A stretch of 64,000 nt of DNA from Hoeflea ulvae (GTDB lineage Bacteria > Pseudomonadota > Alphaproteobacteria > Rhizobiales > Rhizobiaceae). The position numbers were made by a program, and so were the translations under genes. The stretch is from positions 503,501 through 567,500 of the forward strand of contig NZ_JAOVZQ010000001.1 in the NCBI RefSeq assembly GCF_026619435.1, in the 5' to 3' direction. Below, in pieces: positions 18,777-28,322 of the stretch. The notes under the pieces were generated by a model. The model was given only the letters and a program-made list of their open reading frames with translations, ran no database searches and was not told the origin of the DNA. How positions within the stretch are numbered: position 1 is the first letter of the stretch; every line of letters begins with the position of its first letter.

Positions 18777-19919
18777 ATGGCAAAGATTCTTGGCATCGGC
18801 ATCATCGGCTGCGGCAATATTTCCACCGCCTATCTCACCCTTGCGCCGCTGTTCAAGGGCATCGAGATCCGCGCCTGCGCCGATATCAATTCCGATGCGG
18901 CAAAGACCCGCGCCGAGGAATATGGCATTCGCGCCGAAAGCGTCGAGGGCCTGCTGGCGGCGTCCGACATCGACATGGTCGTCAATCTGACCGTGCCGGC
19001 CGTGCATTATGCGGTCTCGGCGCAGGTGCTCGATGCCGGCAAGCATGTTTACTCCGAAAAGCCCTTCGTGCTCTCGGTGGAGGAGGGCCGCGATCTTGCC
19101 GAGCGCGCCGCCCGGCAGGGTGTCAGGGTCGGCTCCGCGCCCGACACCTTTCTCGGCGGCGCCCATCAGCTGGCGCGGCATCTGGTCGACACCGGGGCGG
19201 CCGGCCGCATCACCGGCGGTACCTGCCATGTGCTCAGCCCCGGCATGGAGCACTGGCACCCCAATCCGGATTTCTTCTTCAAGCCCGGCGGTGGCCCGAT
19301 CCTTGATCTCGGCCCCTATTACATTTCCAATCTGGTGCAGCTGATCGGCCCGGTCGTGCGCGTGGCCGCCATGACCTCGGTTCCCAGCCCGGAGCGCAGG
19401 ATCACCTCCGAGCCGCGTTTCGGCGAGATGATCACGGTCGAAACCCCGACCACGGTGCACGCCATTCTCGAATTCGCCAATGGAGCGCTGGTCACGCTTG
19501 GCGCCAGCTGGGACGTCAAGACCCACGGCCATCGCCCGATGGAGCTCTACGGCACCGAAGCCAGCCTGATCGTTCCGGATCCGAATTTCTTCGGCGGAAC
19601 GGTCGAACTGATCGAATCCGCCGGCAGCGAGAGCGCGCTTCCGGACTGGGATCATCCTTTCAGCGTGCCCAACCAGGACCACAAGCAGGGCATGATGGCC
19701 AATTACCGCACTGCCGGTCTGGCCGACATGGCGCTTGCCATTCTCGAGGACCGGCCGCACCGCTGTTCACTGGAATTTGCACTGCATGTGGTGGACGTAA
19801 TGACCGCGATCCTTCATTCTGGGGAAACCGGCAAATTCATCGAGCTGACCACCAGCTGTGACCAACCTGCTCCGCTGGGACTCGAGGAAGCAGCTTCACT
19901 CCTGAACACGAAAGACTAG
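18777..19919 (+). CDS. Gfo/Idh/MocA family oxidoreductase
   Basis: The 380-residue NAD(P)-dependent dehydrogenase begins with a Rossmann motif (GIGIIGCGNISTAYL) and carries the family EKP motif (HVYSEKPFVLS). The C-terminal domain has a DLGPYYI segment that typically lines the active site. It probably oxidises or reduces a hydroxyl of the imported sugar or its derivative, working with the adjacent TIM-barrel isomerase, a pair often seen in catabolic loci for uncommon sugars. The substrate is not determinable. Confidence 0.92.
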   Translation: MAKILGIGIIGCGNISTAYLTLAPLFKGIEIRACADINSDAAKTRAEEYGIRAESVEGLLAASDIDMVVNLTVPAVHYAVSAQVLDAGKHVYSEKPFVLSVEEGRDLAERAARQGVRVGSAPDTFLGGAHQLARHLVDTGAAGRITGGTCHVLSPGMEHWHPNPDFFFKPGGGPILDLGPYYISNLVQLIGPVVRVAAMTSVPSPERRITSEPRFGEMITVETPTTVHAILEFANGALVTLGASWDVKTHGHRPMELYGTEASLIVPDPNFFGGTVELIESAGSESALPDWDHPFSVPNQDHKQGMMANYRTAGLADMALAILEDRPHRCSLEFALHVVDVMTAILHSGETGKFIELTTSCDQPAPLGLEEAASLLNTKD

Positions 19920-19924
19920 CACCC

Positions 19925-20968
19925 ATGTGGACACCTGCATCCAACCGCTATGACACAATGAGCTACCGGCGTGTTGGCCGGTCCGGCCTGAAGCTGCCTG
20001 CGATCTCGCTTGGCCTCTGGCACAATTTCGGTGGCGACACGCCGCATGAGCTCAAGCGTGAACTCTGCCGCACCGCCTTCGATCTCGGCATCACCCATTT
20101 CGATCTGGCCAACAATTACGGCCCGCCTCCCGGCTCAGCCGAAACCGCCTTCGGCGAAATCCTCAAGACCGATTTCCATGGCCTGCGCGACGAGATGGTG
20201 ATTTCGTCCAAGGCCGGCTACGGCATGTGGCCCGGACCCTATGGCGAATGGGGCAGCCGCAAATATCTGGTCTCGAGCTGCGACCAGAGCCTCAAGCGCA
20301 TGGGTCTCGACTATGTCGATATCTTCTATTCGCACCGCTATGATCCCGACACGCCGCTGGAAGAAACCATGATGGCGCTCGATCACATCGTCCGTTCGGG
20401 CCGGGCGCTCTATGCCGGGATCTCGAGCTACAATTCCAAGCGCACCAAGGAAGCCGCCGCCATCCTCAAGCAGCTCGGCACGCCCTGCCTGATCCATCAG
20501 CCGAGCTATTCGATGATCAATCGCTGGGTCGAGGATGACGGCCTGCTCGACACGCTCGACGAGGAAGGCATCGGATCAATCGTCTTCTCGCCGCTGGCCC
20601 AGGGCATGCTGACCGGCAAATATTTGGGCGGCATTCCCGAAGACAGCCGCGCAGCACAGGAAAAGTCGCTCAATGCGGGCTTCCTCAACGAGCGCAATCT
20701 CGACAATATCCGGGCGCTCAACGCCATCGCCGGGCGCCGCGGCCAGACCCTGGCGCAAATGGCGCTGGCCTGGGTGCTGCGCGGCGGACGGGTCACATCT
20801 GCCTTGATCGGCGCCAGCAAGCCGCAGCAGATCATCGATTGCGTCGGCGCGCTCGACAATGGTGCGTTCACCGAGGCGGAACTCAAGGAGATTGACGGCT
20901 ACGCGCGCGACGCCGACATCAATCTTTGGGCGGCGTCTTCAGAGCGCAAGGGACCGTCGAGAAAATGA
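19925..20968 (+). CDS. Aldo/keto reductase (YghZ/Gpr-like, AKR14 type)
   Basis: The 347-residue NADPH-dependent reductase has the full AKR catalytic tetrad: D60, Y65, K96 and H137 (FDLANNYG, SSKAGYG, FYSHRYD). It resembles E. coli YghZ, which reduces L-glyceraldehyde-3-phosphate and related aldehydes. Here it could reduce an aldehyde intermediate of the sugar pathway. It starts 5 bases after the Gfo/Idh gene and ends in an ATGA overlap with the GFA-family gene, so it is part of the operon. Confidence 0.92.
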   Translation: MWTPASNRYDTMSYRRVGRSGLKLPAISLGLWHNFGGDTPHELKRELCRTAFDLGITHFDLANNYGPPPGSAETAFGEILKTDFHGLRDEMVISSKAGYGMWPGPYGEWGSRKYLVSSCDQSLKRMGLDYVDIFYSHRYDPDTPLEETMMALDHIVRSGRALYAGISSYNSKRTKEAAAILKQLGTPCLIHQPSYSMINRWVEDDGLLDTLDEEGIGSIVFSPLAQGMLTGKYLGGIPEDSRAAQEKSLNAGFLNERNLDNIRALNAIAGRRGQTLAQMALAWVLRGGRVTSALIGASKPQQIIDCVGALDNGAFTEAELKEIDGYARDADINLWAASSERKGPSRK

Positions 20969-21384
20969 CGGCGGCTGGCGTGGGCATATCCGGCGGCTGC
21001 CTGTGCGGACAGACCCGCTACCGGGCCGAGGGGCCCGTGCTCTTCTGCCTGCTGTGTTACTGCATGGATTGCCAGAAGGCCTCCGGGACGGGCCATGTCC
21101 CGATCATGGGCGTGCCCAGATCGGGCTTTTCGGTGACAGGCCCCGCCATCGCCTCCGCGACCCCCGGCGGCAGCGGCCTGATGGCGGTCAGGAACCACTG
21201 CGGCAAGTGTCACAGCCTGCTGTTCGGCACCCCTGAGGCTGCTCCGGACCTTGTCACCATCTATGCCGGGAGCCTCGACACGAACGAGATGTTCGTGCCG
21301 GAGAAAGCCCAGTTCACGCGCGCCCGGCAGGCCTGGGACTTAGTGCCTGCCGGGCTGCCCGCCTATCAGGAGGCGGCGCCATGA
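20965..21384 (+). CDS. GFA (glutathione-dependent formaldehyde-activating) family protein
   Basis: The 139-residue protein has the zinc-binding fold of the GFA/CENP-V family: GGCLCGQTRYRA, CYCMDCQKASG and NHCGKCHSLLF supply the paired cysteines. Family members include glutathione-dependent formaldehyde-activating enzyme, though many have no proven activity. It overlaps both neighbours by 4 bases (ATGA), an unusual position inside a sugar operon. The ATG at 20965 is chosen for this overlap and because the conserved part begins soon after. Confidence 0.85.
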   Translation: MTAAGVGISGGCLCGQTRYRAEGPVLFCLLCYCMDCQKASGTGHVPIMGVPRSGFSVTGPAIASATPGGSGLMAVRNHCGKCHSLLFGTPEAAPDLVTIYAGSLDTNEMFVPEKAQFTRARQAWDLVPAGLPAYQEAAP

Positions 21385-22997
21385 GCGCGATCATCAATCC
21401 GATTCTGCCCGGCTTCAATCCGGACCCGTCGATCTGTCGGGCAGGACCGGATTATTACATCGCCACCTCGACCTTCGAATGGTATCCCGGCGTGCAGATC
21501 CATCACTCGACGGATCTGGTCAATTGGCGGCTTGTCGGCCGCCCGCTTGATCGCGCCAGCCAGCTCGACATGCGCGGCAACCCGGATTCCTGCGGCATCT
21601 GGGCGCCCTGCCTGTCGCATGCCGACGGCCTGTTCTGGCTGGTCTATACCGACGTCAAGCGGCTCGACGGCAATTTCAAGGACAGCCACAACTACATCGT
21701 CACCGCGCCCGACATCGCCGGTCCGTGGTCGGATCCGGTCTATGTCAATTCCTCGGGCTTCGATCCCTCGCTGTTTCATGATGATGACGGCCGCAAATGG
21801 TTCGTCAACATGGTCTGGAACCACCGCTCCAACTCGATCGGCGGCAGTCCCAAGCACCCGGCATTCGCCGGCATCCTGGTGCAGGAATATGATGCGCAAG
21901 CGGGCAAACTCATTGGTGAGCCGGAGAACATCTTCCAGGGCAGCCCGCACGGGCTGGTCGAAGGCGCGCATCTGTTCAAGCGGAAAGCCTGGTATTATCT
22001 CACCGTGGCCGAAGGCGGCACCGGCTATGATCACGCCGTCACCATGGCGCGCTCGCGCACCTTGACCGGCCCGTATGAGCTGCACCCCGACATTTTCCTG
22101 ATGACCTCGAAGGACACGCCCGACGCGCCGCTGCAGCGCGCCGGCCATGGCCAGATGGTCGAGACACCCGGCGGCGCGGTCTATCACACCCATCTGTGTT
22201 CGCGGCCATTGCCCGGAACCCGCCGCTCGCCGCTCGGCCGCGAGACCGGGCTGCAGAAATGCGTCTGGGGCGAGGATGGCTGGCTGCGTCAGGCCCAGGG
22301 CGGTCTTGTGCCGGCTTTAAAGGTGGATGCGCCCGACCCGGCCAGCCGCAAGCGGTCCTCAGAGCCGGTGCGACGGACGTTTGATGGCACGGAATTGCCG
22401 CCGGAATTCCAGTGGCTGCGCACACCTTTGCCGGAGCGGATCTTTTCGCTCACCGGCTCGGCGCTGCGGCTGATTGCGCGCGAATCCATCGGCAGCTGGT
22501 TCGAGCAGTCGCTGGTGGCCCGCAGGCAGGAGCATCTGCATTTCCGCGCCGAGACAACGCTCTCCTTCGCGCCGCAAAATTTCCAGCAGGCGGCCGGACT
22601 GGTGCATTATTACAACCGCCACAAGTTCCATTTCCTGGCCGTCACCTGGCATGAGGATCTGGGCCGCGTTCTCACCATCCTGAGCTGCCCCGGAGACTGG
22701 CCGGATGGCCGCCTGCAGTTCCCGCTCGATCCGCCGGTGCTGCTGCCGGTCGATGGCGCGGTCGAACTTGCCATGGAGATCGACGGCGCCGATTTGCAGT
22801 TCTTCTACAGGATCCCCGGCTCTGACTGGACGCAGGTCGGCCCCGTGCTCGACGCCAGCGTGATTTCTGACGAGGGCGGACGCGGCGAGCATGCCTCGTT
22901 CACCGGCGCCTTCGCCGGAATGGCGGCCTTCGACACTTCCGGCGATGCGATTTCCGCCGATTTCACACAATTCACCTATATCCCCGAGGACGCGTGA
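21381..22997 (+). CDS. Glycoside hydrolase family 43, probable beta-xylosidase
   Basis: The 538-residue enzyme has the GH43 five-bladed propeller (1 to about 320) followed by a C-terminal beta-sandwich. The catalytic triad can be placed at D15 (GFNPDPSI, base), D128 (SGFDPSLF, pKa modulator) and E194 (GLVEGAHLF, acid). This pattern matches GH43 beta-D-xylosidases of the XynB/SXA group, which release xylose from xylo-oligosaccharides; alpha-L-arabinofuranosidase activity is also possible. No signal peptide is present, so it acts in the cytoplasm on imported oligosaccharides. It is the strongest clue to the substrate of the locus. Confidence 0.92.
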   Translation: MSAIINPILPGFNPDPSICRAGPDYYIATSTFEWYPGVQIHHSTDLVNWRLVGRPLDRASQLDMRGNPDSCGIWAPCLSHADGLFWLVYTDVKRLDGNFKDSHNYIVTAPDIAGPWSDPVYVNSSGFDPSLFHDDDGRKWFVNMVWNHRSNSIGGSPKHPAFAGILVQEYDAQAGKLIGEPENIFQGSPHGLVEGAHLFKRKAWYYLTVAEGGTGYDHAVTMARSRTLTGPYELHPDIFLMTSKDTPDAPLQRAGHGQMVETPGGAVYHTHLCSRPLPGTRRSPLGRETGLQKCVWGEDGWLRQAQGGLVPALKVDAPDPASRKRSSEPVRRTFDGTELPPEFQWLRTPLPERIFSLTGSALRLIARESIGSWFEQSLVARRQEHLHFRAETTLSFAPQNFQQAAGLVHYYNRHKFHFLAVTWHEDLGRVLTILSCPGDWPDGRLQFPLDPPVLLPVDGAVELAMEIDGADLQFFYRIPGSDWTQVGPVLDASVISDEGGRGEHASFTGAFAGMAAFDTSGDAISADFTQFTYIPEDA

Positions 22998-23827
22998 TGC
23001 GCAGCGAGTTGTGCATCTATCAGCTCGCCAGCGGCGCGGTGGAACAGGTGCTGGCAACCGGCCAATTGATCGAGGCGCCGAACTGGACCCCGGATGGCGC
23101 GTCGCTGGTCGTCAATGGCGATGGCCGCATGTTCCGGGTTCCGCTTGAGGCGCCGGAGCTTCTGCCGATCGACACCGGCCATGCGGTCAATTGCAACAAT
23201 GATCACGGCATCTCGCCCGACGGCAGCCAACTGGTGATCAGCGATTCGACTGATACCGGCCAGTCCTGCATCTGGGTGCTGCCCATCGCCGGCGGCGCGC
23301 CCCGCCGCATTACCGGTCAGGTCCCTTCCTGGTGGCATGGCTGGTCGCCCGACGGCACGACGCTTGCCTATGTCGGCCGTCGCGACGGCAAGTTCGGCAT
23401 CTACACCATAGAGGTCGAGGGAGGCGACGAGACCCTGCTGATCGCCGGCGGCGGCCATTATGACGGCCCGGATTACTCGCCCGACGGCACCTGGATCTGG
23501 TTCAATTCCGACCGCGGCGGCAGCATGGATCTGTGGCGGATACCCGCCTGCGGCGGCGCGGCGGAACAGATGACCGATGACGACCGCGTCAACTGGTTCC
23601 CGCATCCCGCACCAGATGGCAACTCGGTGCTCTATCTAAGCTATCAGCCCGGGACAGATGGCCATCCGCGCGACCGCGATGTCGAATTGCGGCTGTTTGA
23701 TCCGGCCAGCGGCACGGTGCGCCCATTGCTGGCGCTGTTTGGCGGTCAGGGCAGCATCAATGTGCCGTGCTGGTCGCCCGACGGCGCGCGCTTCGCCTTT
23801 GTCCGCTACCGGCCGGCAGACGCCTGA
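22997..23827 (+). CDS. TolB-like PD40 beta-propeller protein
   Basis: The 276-residue protein contains repeated WTPDG, ISPDG, WSPDG and YSPDG motifs, the hallmark of PD40/TolB-like propeller blades (about six). There is no signal peptide, so unlike TolB it is cytoplasmic. Its start overlaps the GH43 stop (TGATG), so the two are coupled. Such propellers in sugar loci may bind or cleave oligosaccharides (oligogalacturonate lyases share the fold), but no catalytic residue can be named here. It is the last gene of the operon. Confidence 0.75.
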   Translation: MRSELCIYQLASGAVEQVLATGQLIEAPNWTPDGASLVVNGDGRMFRVPLEAPELLPIDTGHAVNCNNDHGISPDGSQLVISDSTDTGQSCIWVLPIAGGAPRRITGQVPSWWHGWSPDGTTLAYVGRRDGKFGIYTIEVEGGDETLLIAGGGHYDGPDYSPDGTWIWFNSDRGGSMDLWRIPACGGAAEQMTDDDRVNWFPHPAPDGNSVLYLSYQPGTDGHPRDRDVELRLFDPASGTVRPLLALFGGQGSINVPCWSPDGARFAFVRYRPADA

Positions 23828-23834
23828 AGCCGGC

Positions 23835-24047
23835 TTACCAGTGCGGCGGCTTTTGCGGCTGCTGCGAGCCGAGTGCTGCTTCCTCGACCTCTTCGAACCG
23901 GTTGGTCAGCTGGTCATATTCGTCGCGCAGCCTCTGGGTCAGCTTCCACTGGTCGGCCAGTTGCCGCGACAGATCCTCGATCGCGGTGGATTGATGGGCC
24001 ACCAGTTCTTCAAGCTTGACCAGGCGCAGTTCCACCGGATCGGTCAT
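23835..24047 (-). CDS. slyX: SlyX family protein
   Basis: A short 70-residue coiled-coil protein, rich in Glu, Gln and Leu, with the SlyX pattern (VELRLVKLEELVAHQ, IEDLSRQLADQW) and a proline-rich C-terminus ending in PHW. SlyX has no established function. It is convergent with the sugar operon and overlaps the thioesterase gene upstream of it by 4 bases. Confidence 0.85.
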   Translation of the reverse strand: MTDPVELRLVKLEELVAHQSTAIEDLSRQLADQWKLTQRLRDEYDQLTNRFEEVEEAALGSQQPQKPPHW

Positions 24048-24478
24048 TGGGCAATCTCCTCTAGCGTCCGGCGCCAGGTGTCGGGCAGCGGGACAGGGCG
24101 TCGTGTGGCGCGATCCACGTAGACATGGACAAAACGGCCATCGGCAAATGCTGTGTCCTCGTCATTGCGAAACAGCGCGATTTTGTAGGTCACCGACGAG
24201 CCGCCAAGCCGCGCCACCGCAAGTCCGGCAGCGATCCGGTCGGGAAACATCGCCTCGGCGTGATAGCGGCAACCGGTCTCAACCACCAGCCCGACAATTG
24301 CGCCCTTGAGCGGGTCAAGCAGGCCTTTTTCGATCAGCCATTGATTGATGGCGGTATCGAACAGCTGGTAATGCACCACATTGTTCATGTGGCCATACAT
24401 GTCGTTGTCGGCCCAGCGGGTCTGGAGCTCGGCAAACTCGGCAAAACCGGCGCGCGTGGGAGGTGGAGTGCGTGTCAT
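24044..24478 (-). CDS. Acyl-CoA thioesterase, hotdog fold (4HBT/YbgC-like)
   Basis: The 144-residue protein has the hotdog-fold thioesterase motif RWADNDMYGHMNNVVH with the catalytic-type aspartate, followed by the long helix YQLFDTAINQWL. It hydrolyses acyl-CoA thioesters, with chain length unknown. The ATG at 24478 is chosen because the family N-terminus begins shortly after; the open frame extends to 24529 without homologous character. It is coupled to slyX by an ATGA overlap. Confidence 0.88.
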   Translation of the reverse strand: MTRTPPPTRAGFAEFAELQTRWADNDMYGHMNNVVHYQLFDTAINQWLIEKGLLDPLKGAIVGLVVETGCRYHAEAMFPDRIAAGLAVARLGGSSVTYKIALFRNDEDTAFADGRFVHVYVDRATRRPVPLPDTWRRTLEEIAQ

Positions 24479-24678
24479 CGTCGCGCTTTCACCATGCCGC
24501 GCGCCGGATCGCAAGCACCCGGGTTGCAATTGTCCCGGACCGGGGCGATGAAAACAAAAGACTGCACAGCCGCTCCCCCAATTGATTCTGGACTTTGCAT
24601 ACAGAACTGTCGAGACTAAGCCAAAGGTCGCGACCGTGACAGGGCGGTGATGACGAACCTGAAAAAAGACGAGGGGCC

Positions 24679-26215
24679 ATGAACGACATTGCCATTGAAC
24701 TCAAGGGGATCGACAAGAAGTTCGGCCTCGTTCACGCCAACAAGAACATCAATCTGAGTGTTCGCAAGGGCACCATTCACGGAATCATCGGCGAAAACGG
24801 CGCCGGCAAATCCACCCTGATGTCGATCCTCTACGGCTTCTACCAGGCCGGCAGCGGCGATATTTTCATCAAGGGCAAGAAGACCGTGATCCGCGATCCC
24901 AACGCGGCCATTGCCGCGGGCATCGGCATGGTTCACCAGCATTTCATGCTGGTCGAGAATTTCACCGTACTGGAAAATGTCATGCTCGGTGCGGAAGAAA
25001 GCCAGATCCTGACAGCAGGCATCGGCAAGGCGCGGGCGGAACTCAAGCGCCTCGAACATGAATACGAGCTCGAGGTCGATCCCGATGCGATTATCGAGGA
25101 GCTGCCGGTCGGCATCCAGCAGCGCGTGGAAATCCTGAAGGCGCTTTATCGCGGCGCCGAGATCCTGATTCTCGACGAGCCCACCGGCGTCTTGACCCCG
25201 GCGGAGGCCGATCACCTGTTCCGCATTCTCGAGCAGCTCAAGTCGCAGGGCAAGACCATCCTGCTGATCACCCACAAGCTGCGCGAAATCATGGCGGTTA
25301 CCGACGAGGTGTCGGTGATGCGGCGCGGCGAGATGGTGGCGACCCGGACTACGTCAGAGACCTCGGTGGAGGAACTGGCTGAACTCATGGTCGGCCGCCA
25401 CGTGTTGCTGCAGGTCGACAAGGGCCCTGCCACGCCCGGCGAGGTGCTGCTGTCGGTGGAAAATCTCAGCGTGCGCGACAGCCGCGGCGTCGACATGGTC
25501 AAGAATGTCTCCTTCCGAGGTCCGCGCCGGCGAGATCGTCGGCATCGCCGGCGTTGCCGGCAACGGCCAGTCCGAATTGCTGCAGGCCATTTCCGGCATT
25601 CGCCGCGCGGTCAAGGGCAAGGTGCTGCTGCAGGGCGAGCCGATCCACGTCACCGGCAAGGCCGATGCGGCGGAGCTGCGCCATCGCGGCATGGCCCATG
25701 TTCCCGAAGACCGGCAGCACATGGGCCTGGTGCTGAAATTCGACGAGAGCGAGAACTCCATTCTCGGCTATCACGACGATCCGAAATATCTCAACGGCGT
25801 GTTTCTCAACATGGATGCGATCCGCAAGGACGCGGTCGACAAGATCGAGAAATACGACATCCGTCCGCCCAACCCGCGGCTGAAGACAGCCAATTTCTCC
25901 GGCGGCAACCAGCAGAAAATCGTGCTGGCGCGCGAGATGGAGCGCGATCCCGCCGTGCTGATCATCGGCCAGCCGACCCGCGGCGTCGATGTCGGCGCCA
26001 TCGAGTTCATCCACAAGCGGATCATCGAGATGCGCGACGCCGGCAAGGCGGTGCTGCTGGTCTCGGTCGAACTTGACGAAATCCGCTCGCTATCGGACAG
26101 GGTGCTGGTGATGTTTGACGGCCGCATCGTCGGCGAGCGCTCGCCTGATACCGGCGAAGGTGAACTCGGCCTGCTGATGGCCGGTGTGGAAGATGCCAAG
26201 GAGGCAGCGGAATGA
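24679..26215 (+). pseudogene. Nucleoside (BMP-type) ABC transporter ATP-binding protein, interrupted by a +1 frameshift
   Basis: Two overlapping frames together encode a complete 511-residue double ATPase of the sugar/nucleoside (RbsA/BmpA-associated) type. The first half has Walker A GENGAGKST, a LPVGIQQRVEILKAL signature and ILDEPTGVLTP. The second half has GVAGNGQSELL, SGGNQQKIVLARE and IIGQPTRGVDVGAIEF. The frames join at KNVSF / EVRAGEIVG, where one extra C at 25515-25516 (TTCCGAGG instead of TTCGAGG) shifts the frame. Removing it restores the protein. Permeases, cdd, punA, deoC and deoA follow, so the substrate is nucleosides. Whether this is a sequence error or a real inactivating change cannot be decided here. 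Confidence 0.85.
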
Positions 26216-27345
26216 GTGCGCCCTATGCAAAATTGCCCGCATGGGTGGACTACGGACTGATTCCGCTGATCAATCTCGTCGTGGCCTTTCTGGTCGCGGG
26301 GCTCGTGGTGCTGGCTGTCGGCCAGAGCCCGCTGCGCGCCGCAAGCCTGCTGATCGAGGGCGCCTTCGGCTATGGCGAAGGCATCGGTTTCACGCTTTAC
26401 TATGCCACCAATTTCATCTTCACCGGCCTTGCGGTCGCGGTCGCCTTTCATTGCGGCCTGTTCAATATCGGCGGCGAGGGCCAGGCCTATGTCGCGGGTC
26501 TCGGCGTGGTGCTGCCCTGCCTCTGGCTTGACCAGTTCGCCCCCTGGTATGTGATCTTTCCGGTCGCCATCCTCGGCTCGGCGCTGGCCGGCGGGGCCTG
26601 GGCGCTGATCCCGGGCTGGCTGCAGGCCAAGCGCGGCAGCCATGTGGTGATCACCACCATCATGTTCAATTTCATCGCCTCGAGCCTGATGGTCTATGTG
26701 CTGGTTGATGTGCTCAAGCCGGCCGGTTCGATGGCGCCGCAAACCCGCAAATTTGCCGAAAACGGCCAATTGCCGCGGATGGACTGGCTGCTCTCGCCCT
26801 TCGGTCTCGATATCGGCGGCGCGCCCTTCAACCTGTCATTCCTGCTGGCGCTGGTTGCCGCCTTTGTCGTCTGGCTGGTGATCTGGCGCACCAAGCTTGG
26901 CTATGAAATCCGCACCATGGGCCACAGCCCCTCGGCCGCCGTCTATGCCGGTATCCGCGAACACCGCATCATCATCATCACCATGATGATGTCGGGCGCG
27001 CTGGCCGGCATGATGGCGCTCAACCCGATCATGGGCGACCAGCATTCCATGCAGCTCGATTTTGTCGGCGGCGCCGGCTTTGTCGGCATTGCCGTGGCGC
27101 TGATGGGCCGGTCGCATCCCGCCGGCATCATCCCCGCAGCCATCCTGTTCGGCATGCTCTACCAGGGCGGCGCCGAGATCTCCTTCGAGATGCCGGAGAT
27201 TTCCCGCGACATGATCACCATCATCCAGGGCCTTGTAATCCTGTTTGCCGGTGCGATGGAAAACATGTTCCGGCCGGCCATCACCACGTTTTTTGCAACT
27301 CTGGGGTCGGTCCGTGCCGACAAGCCCCAGCCGGCGGCTGAGTAG
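26212..27345 (+). CDS. Nucleoside ABC transporter permease 1
   Basis: The 377-residue inner-membrane protein has about eight to ten hydrophobic segments and the branched-chain/BMP permease family pattern (GLFNIGGEGQAYVAGLG, GYEIRTMGHSPSAAVYAGI). It overlaps the ATPase gene by 4 bases (ATGA) and is followed by a second permease, the standard order of BMP-type nucleoside importers. It forms half of the channel. Confidence 0.93.
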   Translation: MSAPYAKLPAWVDYGLIPLINLVVAFLVAGLVVLAVGQSPLRAASLLIEGAFGYGEGIGFTLYYATNFIFTGLAVAVAFHCGLFNIGGEGQAYVAGLGVVLPCLWLDQFAPWYVIFPVAILGSALAGGAWALIPGWLQAKRGSHVVITTIMFNFIASSLMVYVLVDVLKPAGSMAPQTRKFAENGQLPRMDWLLSPFGLDIGGAPFNLSFLLALVAAFVVWLVIWRTKLGYEIRTMGHSPSAAVYAGIREHRIIIITMMMSGALAGMMALNPIMGDQHSMQLDFVGGAGFVGIAVALMGRSHPAGIIPAAILFGMLYQGGAEISFEMPEISRDMITIIQGLVILFAGAMENMFRPAITTFFATLGSVRADKPQPAAE

Positions 27346-27349
27346 ACCC

Positions 27350-28321
27350 ATGGAATATTTCGACACGCTGATCGTCATTTTGCAATCGACCGTGCGGGTT
27401 TCCGTGCCGCTGATCCTGGCGGCACTGGCCGGGCTCTATTCCGAGCGCGCCGGGATCTTCGACATCGGGCTTGAAGGCAAGATGCTTGCCGCGGCCTTTG
27501 CCGGCGGCGCCGCGGCCTCGGTCTTTGGATCGGCCTTTATCGGGCTTCTGGCCGGGATCCTGGTCTCGGTCTGCCTGGCACTGGTGCATGGCTTTGCCTC
27601 CATCACCCAGCGCGGCAACCAGATCGTCTCCGGCGTGGCGATCAATTTCATCGCGCTTGGCGCCACCGTGATCCTCGGCCAGGCCTGGTTCCGCCAGGGC
27701 GGCCGCACGCCGCAATTGCGCGATGGCGAGCGCTTCACCACCGTCGAACTGCCCTTCGCCGCCGAAATCGCCGATATTCCGATCCTTGGCTCGATCTATT
27801 CCAACCTGCTCTCGGGGCATTTCCTGCTGACCTATCTGGCCTTTGCGCTGGTGCCGATCACCTGGTGGGTGCTCTACCGCACCCGTTTCGGCCTGCGGCT
27901 GCGCGCAGTGGGCGAAAACCCCGGCGCGGTCGATACCGCCGGCATTTCGGTGATCTGGATGCGCTACCGCGCGGTGATCTGCTGCGGCATTCTCTGCGGC
28001 ATTGCCGGCGTCTATCTGTCGATGGCCATGACCGCCGGCTTCGTCAAGGGCATGACCGCGGGCAAGGGCTTTATCGCGCTGGCAGCATTGATCTTCGCCA
28101 AGTGGAAGCCGGTCAATGTCATGTTCGCCTGCCTGCTGTTCGGTTTTCTCGACGCGATGTCGATCCGCATGCAGGGCAATGAGCTGCCCTTCATCGGCGC
28201 GGTGCCGGTGCAGTTCATGCAGGCGCTGCCCTATATCCTGACGGTGGTCTTGCTGGCCGGATTCATCGGCAAGGCCATCCCGCCGCGCGCCGGTGGCGTG
28301 CCCTATGTCAAGGAGCGTTGA
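27350..28321 (+). CDS. Nucleoside ABC transporter permease 2
   Basis: The 323-residue second permease is hydrophobic throughout and has the paired family motifs ERAGIFDIGLEGKMLAAAF and GLRLRAVGENPGAVDTAGIS. The start ATG at 27350 sits 4 bases after permease 1 stops; the open frame extends upstream into permease 1 but without family character. It is followed by cdd with only one base between stop and start codons. Confidence 0.93.
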   Translation: MEYFDTLIVILQSTVRVSVPLILAALAGLYSERAGIFDIGLEGKMLAAAFAGGAAASVFGSAFIGLLAGILVSVCLALVHGFASITQRGNQIVSGVAINFIALGATVILGQAWFRQGGRTPQLRDGERFTTVELPFAAEIADIPILGSIYSNLLSGHFLLTYLAFALVPITWWVLYRTRFGLRLRAVGENPGAVDTAGISVIWMRYRAVICCGILCGIAGVYLSMAMTAGFVKGMTAGKGFIALAALIFAKWKPVNVMFACLLFGFLDAMSIRMQGNELPFIGAVPVQFMQALPYILTVVLLAGFIGKAIPPRAGGVPYVKER

Positions 28322-28322
28322 G

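Noticed and set aside
25501..25525. Programmed ribosomal frameshift in the nucleoside ATPase gene
   Set aside because: There is no slippery heptamer or downstream pseudoknot at TTCCGAGG, and this family is not known to use frameshifting. A sequence error or mutation is more likely.
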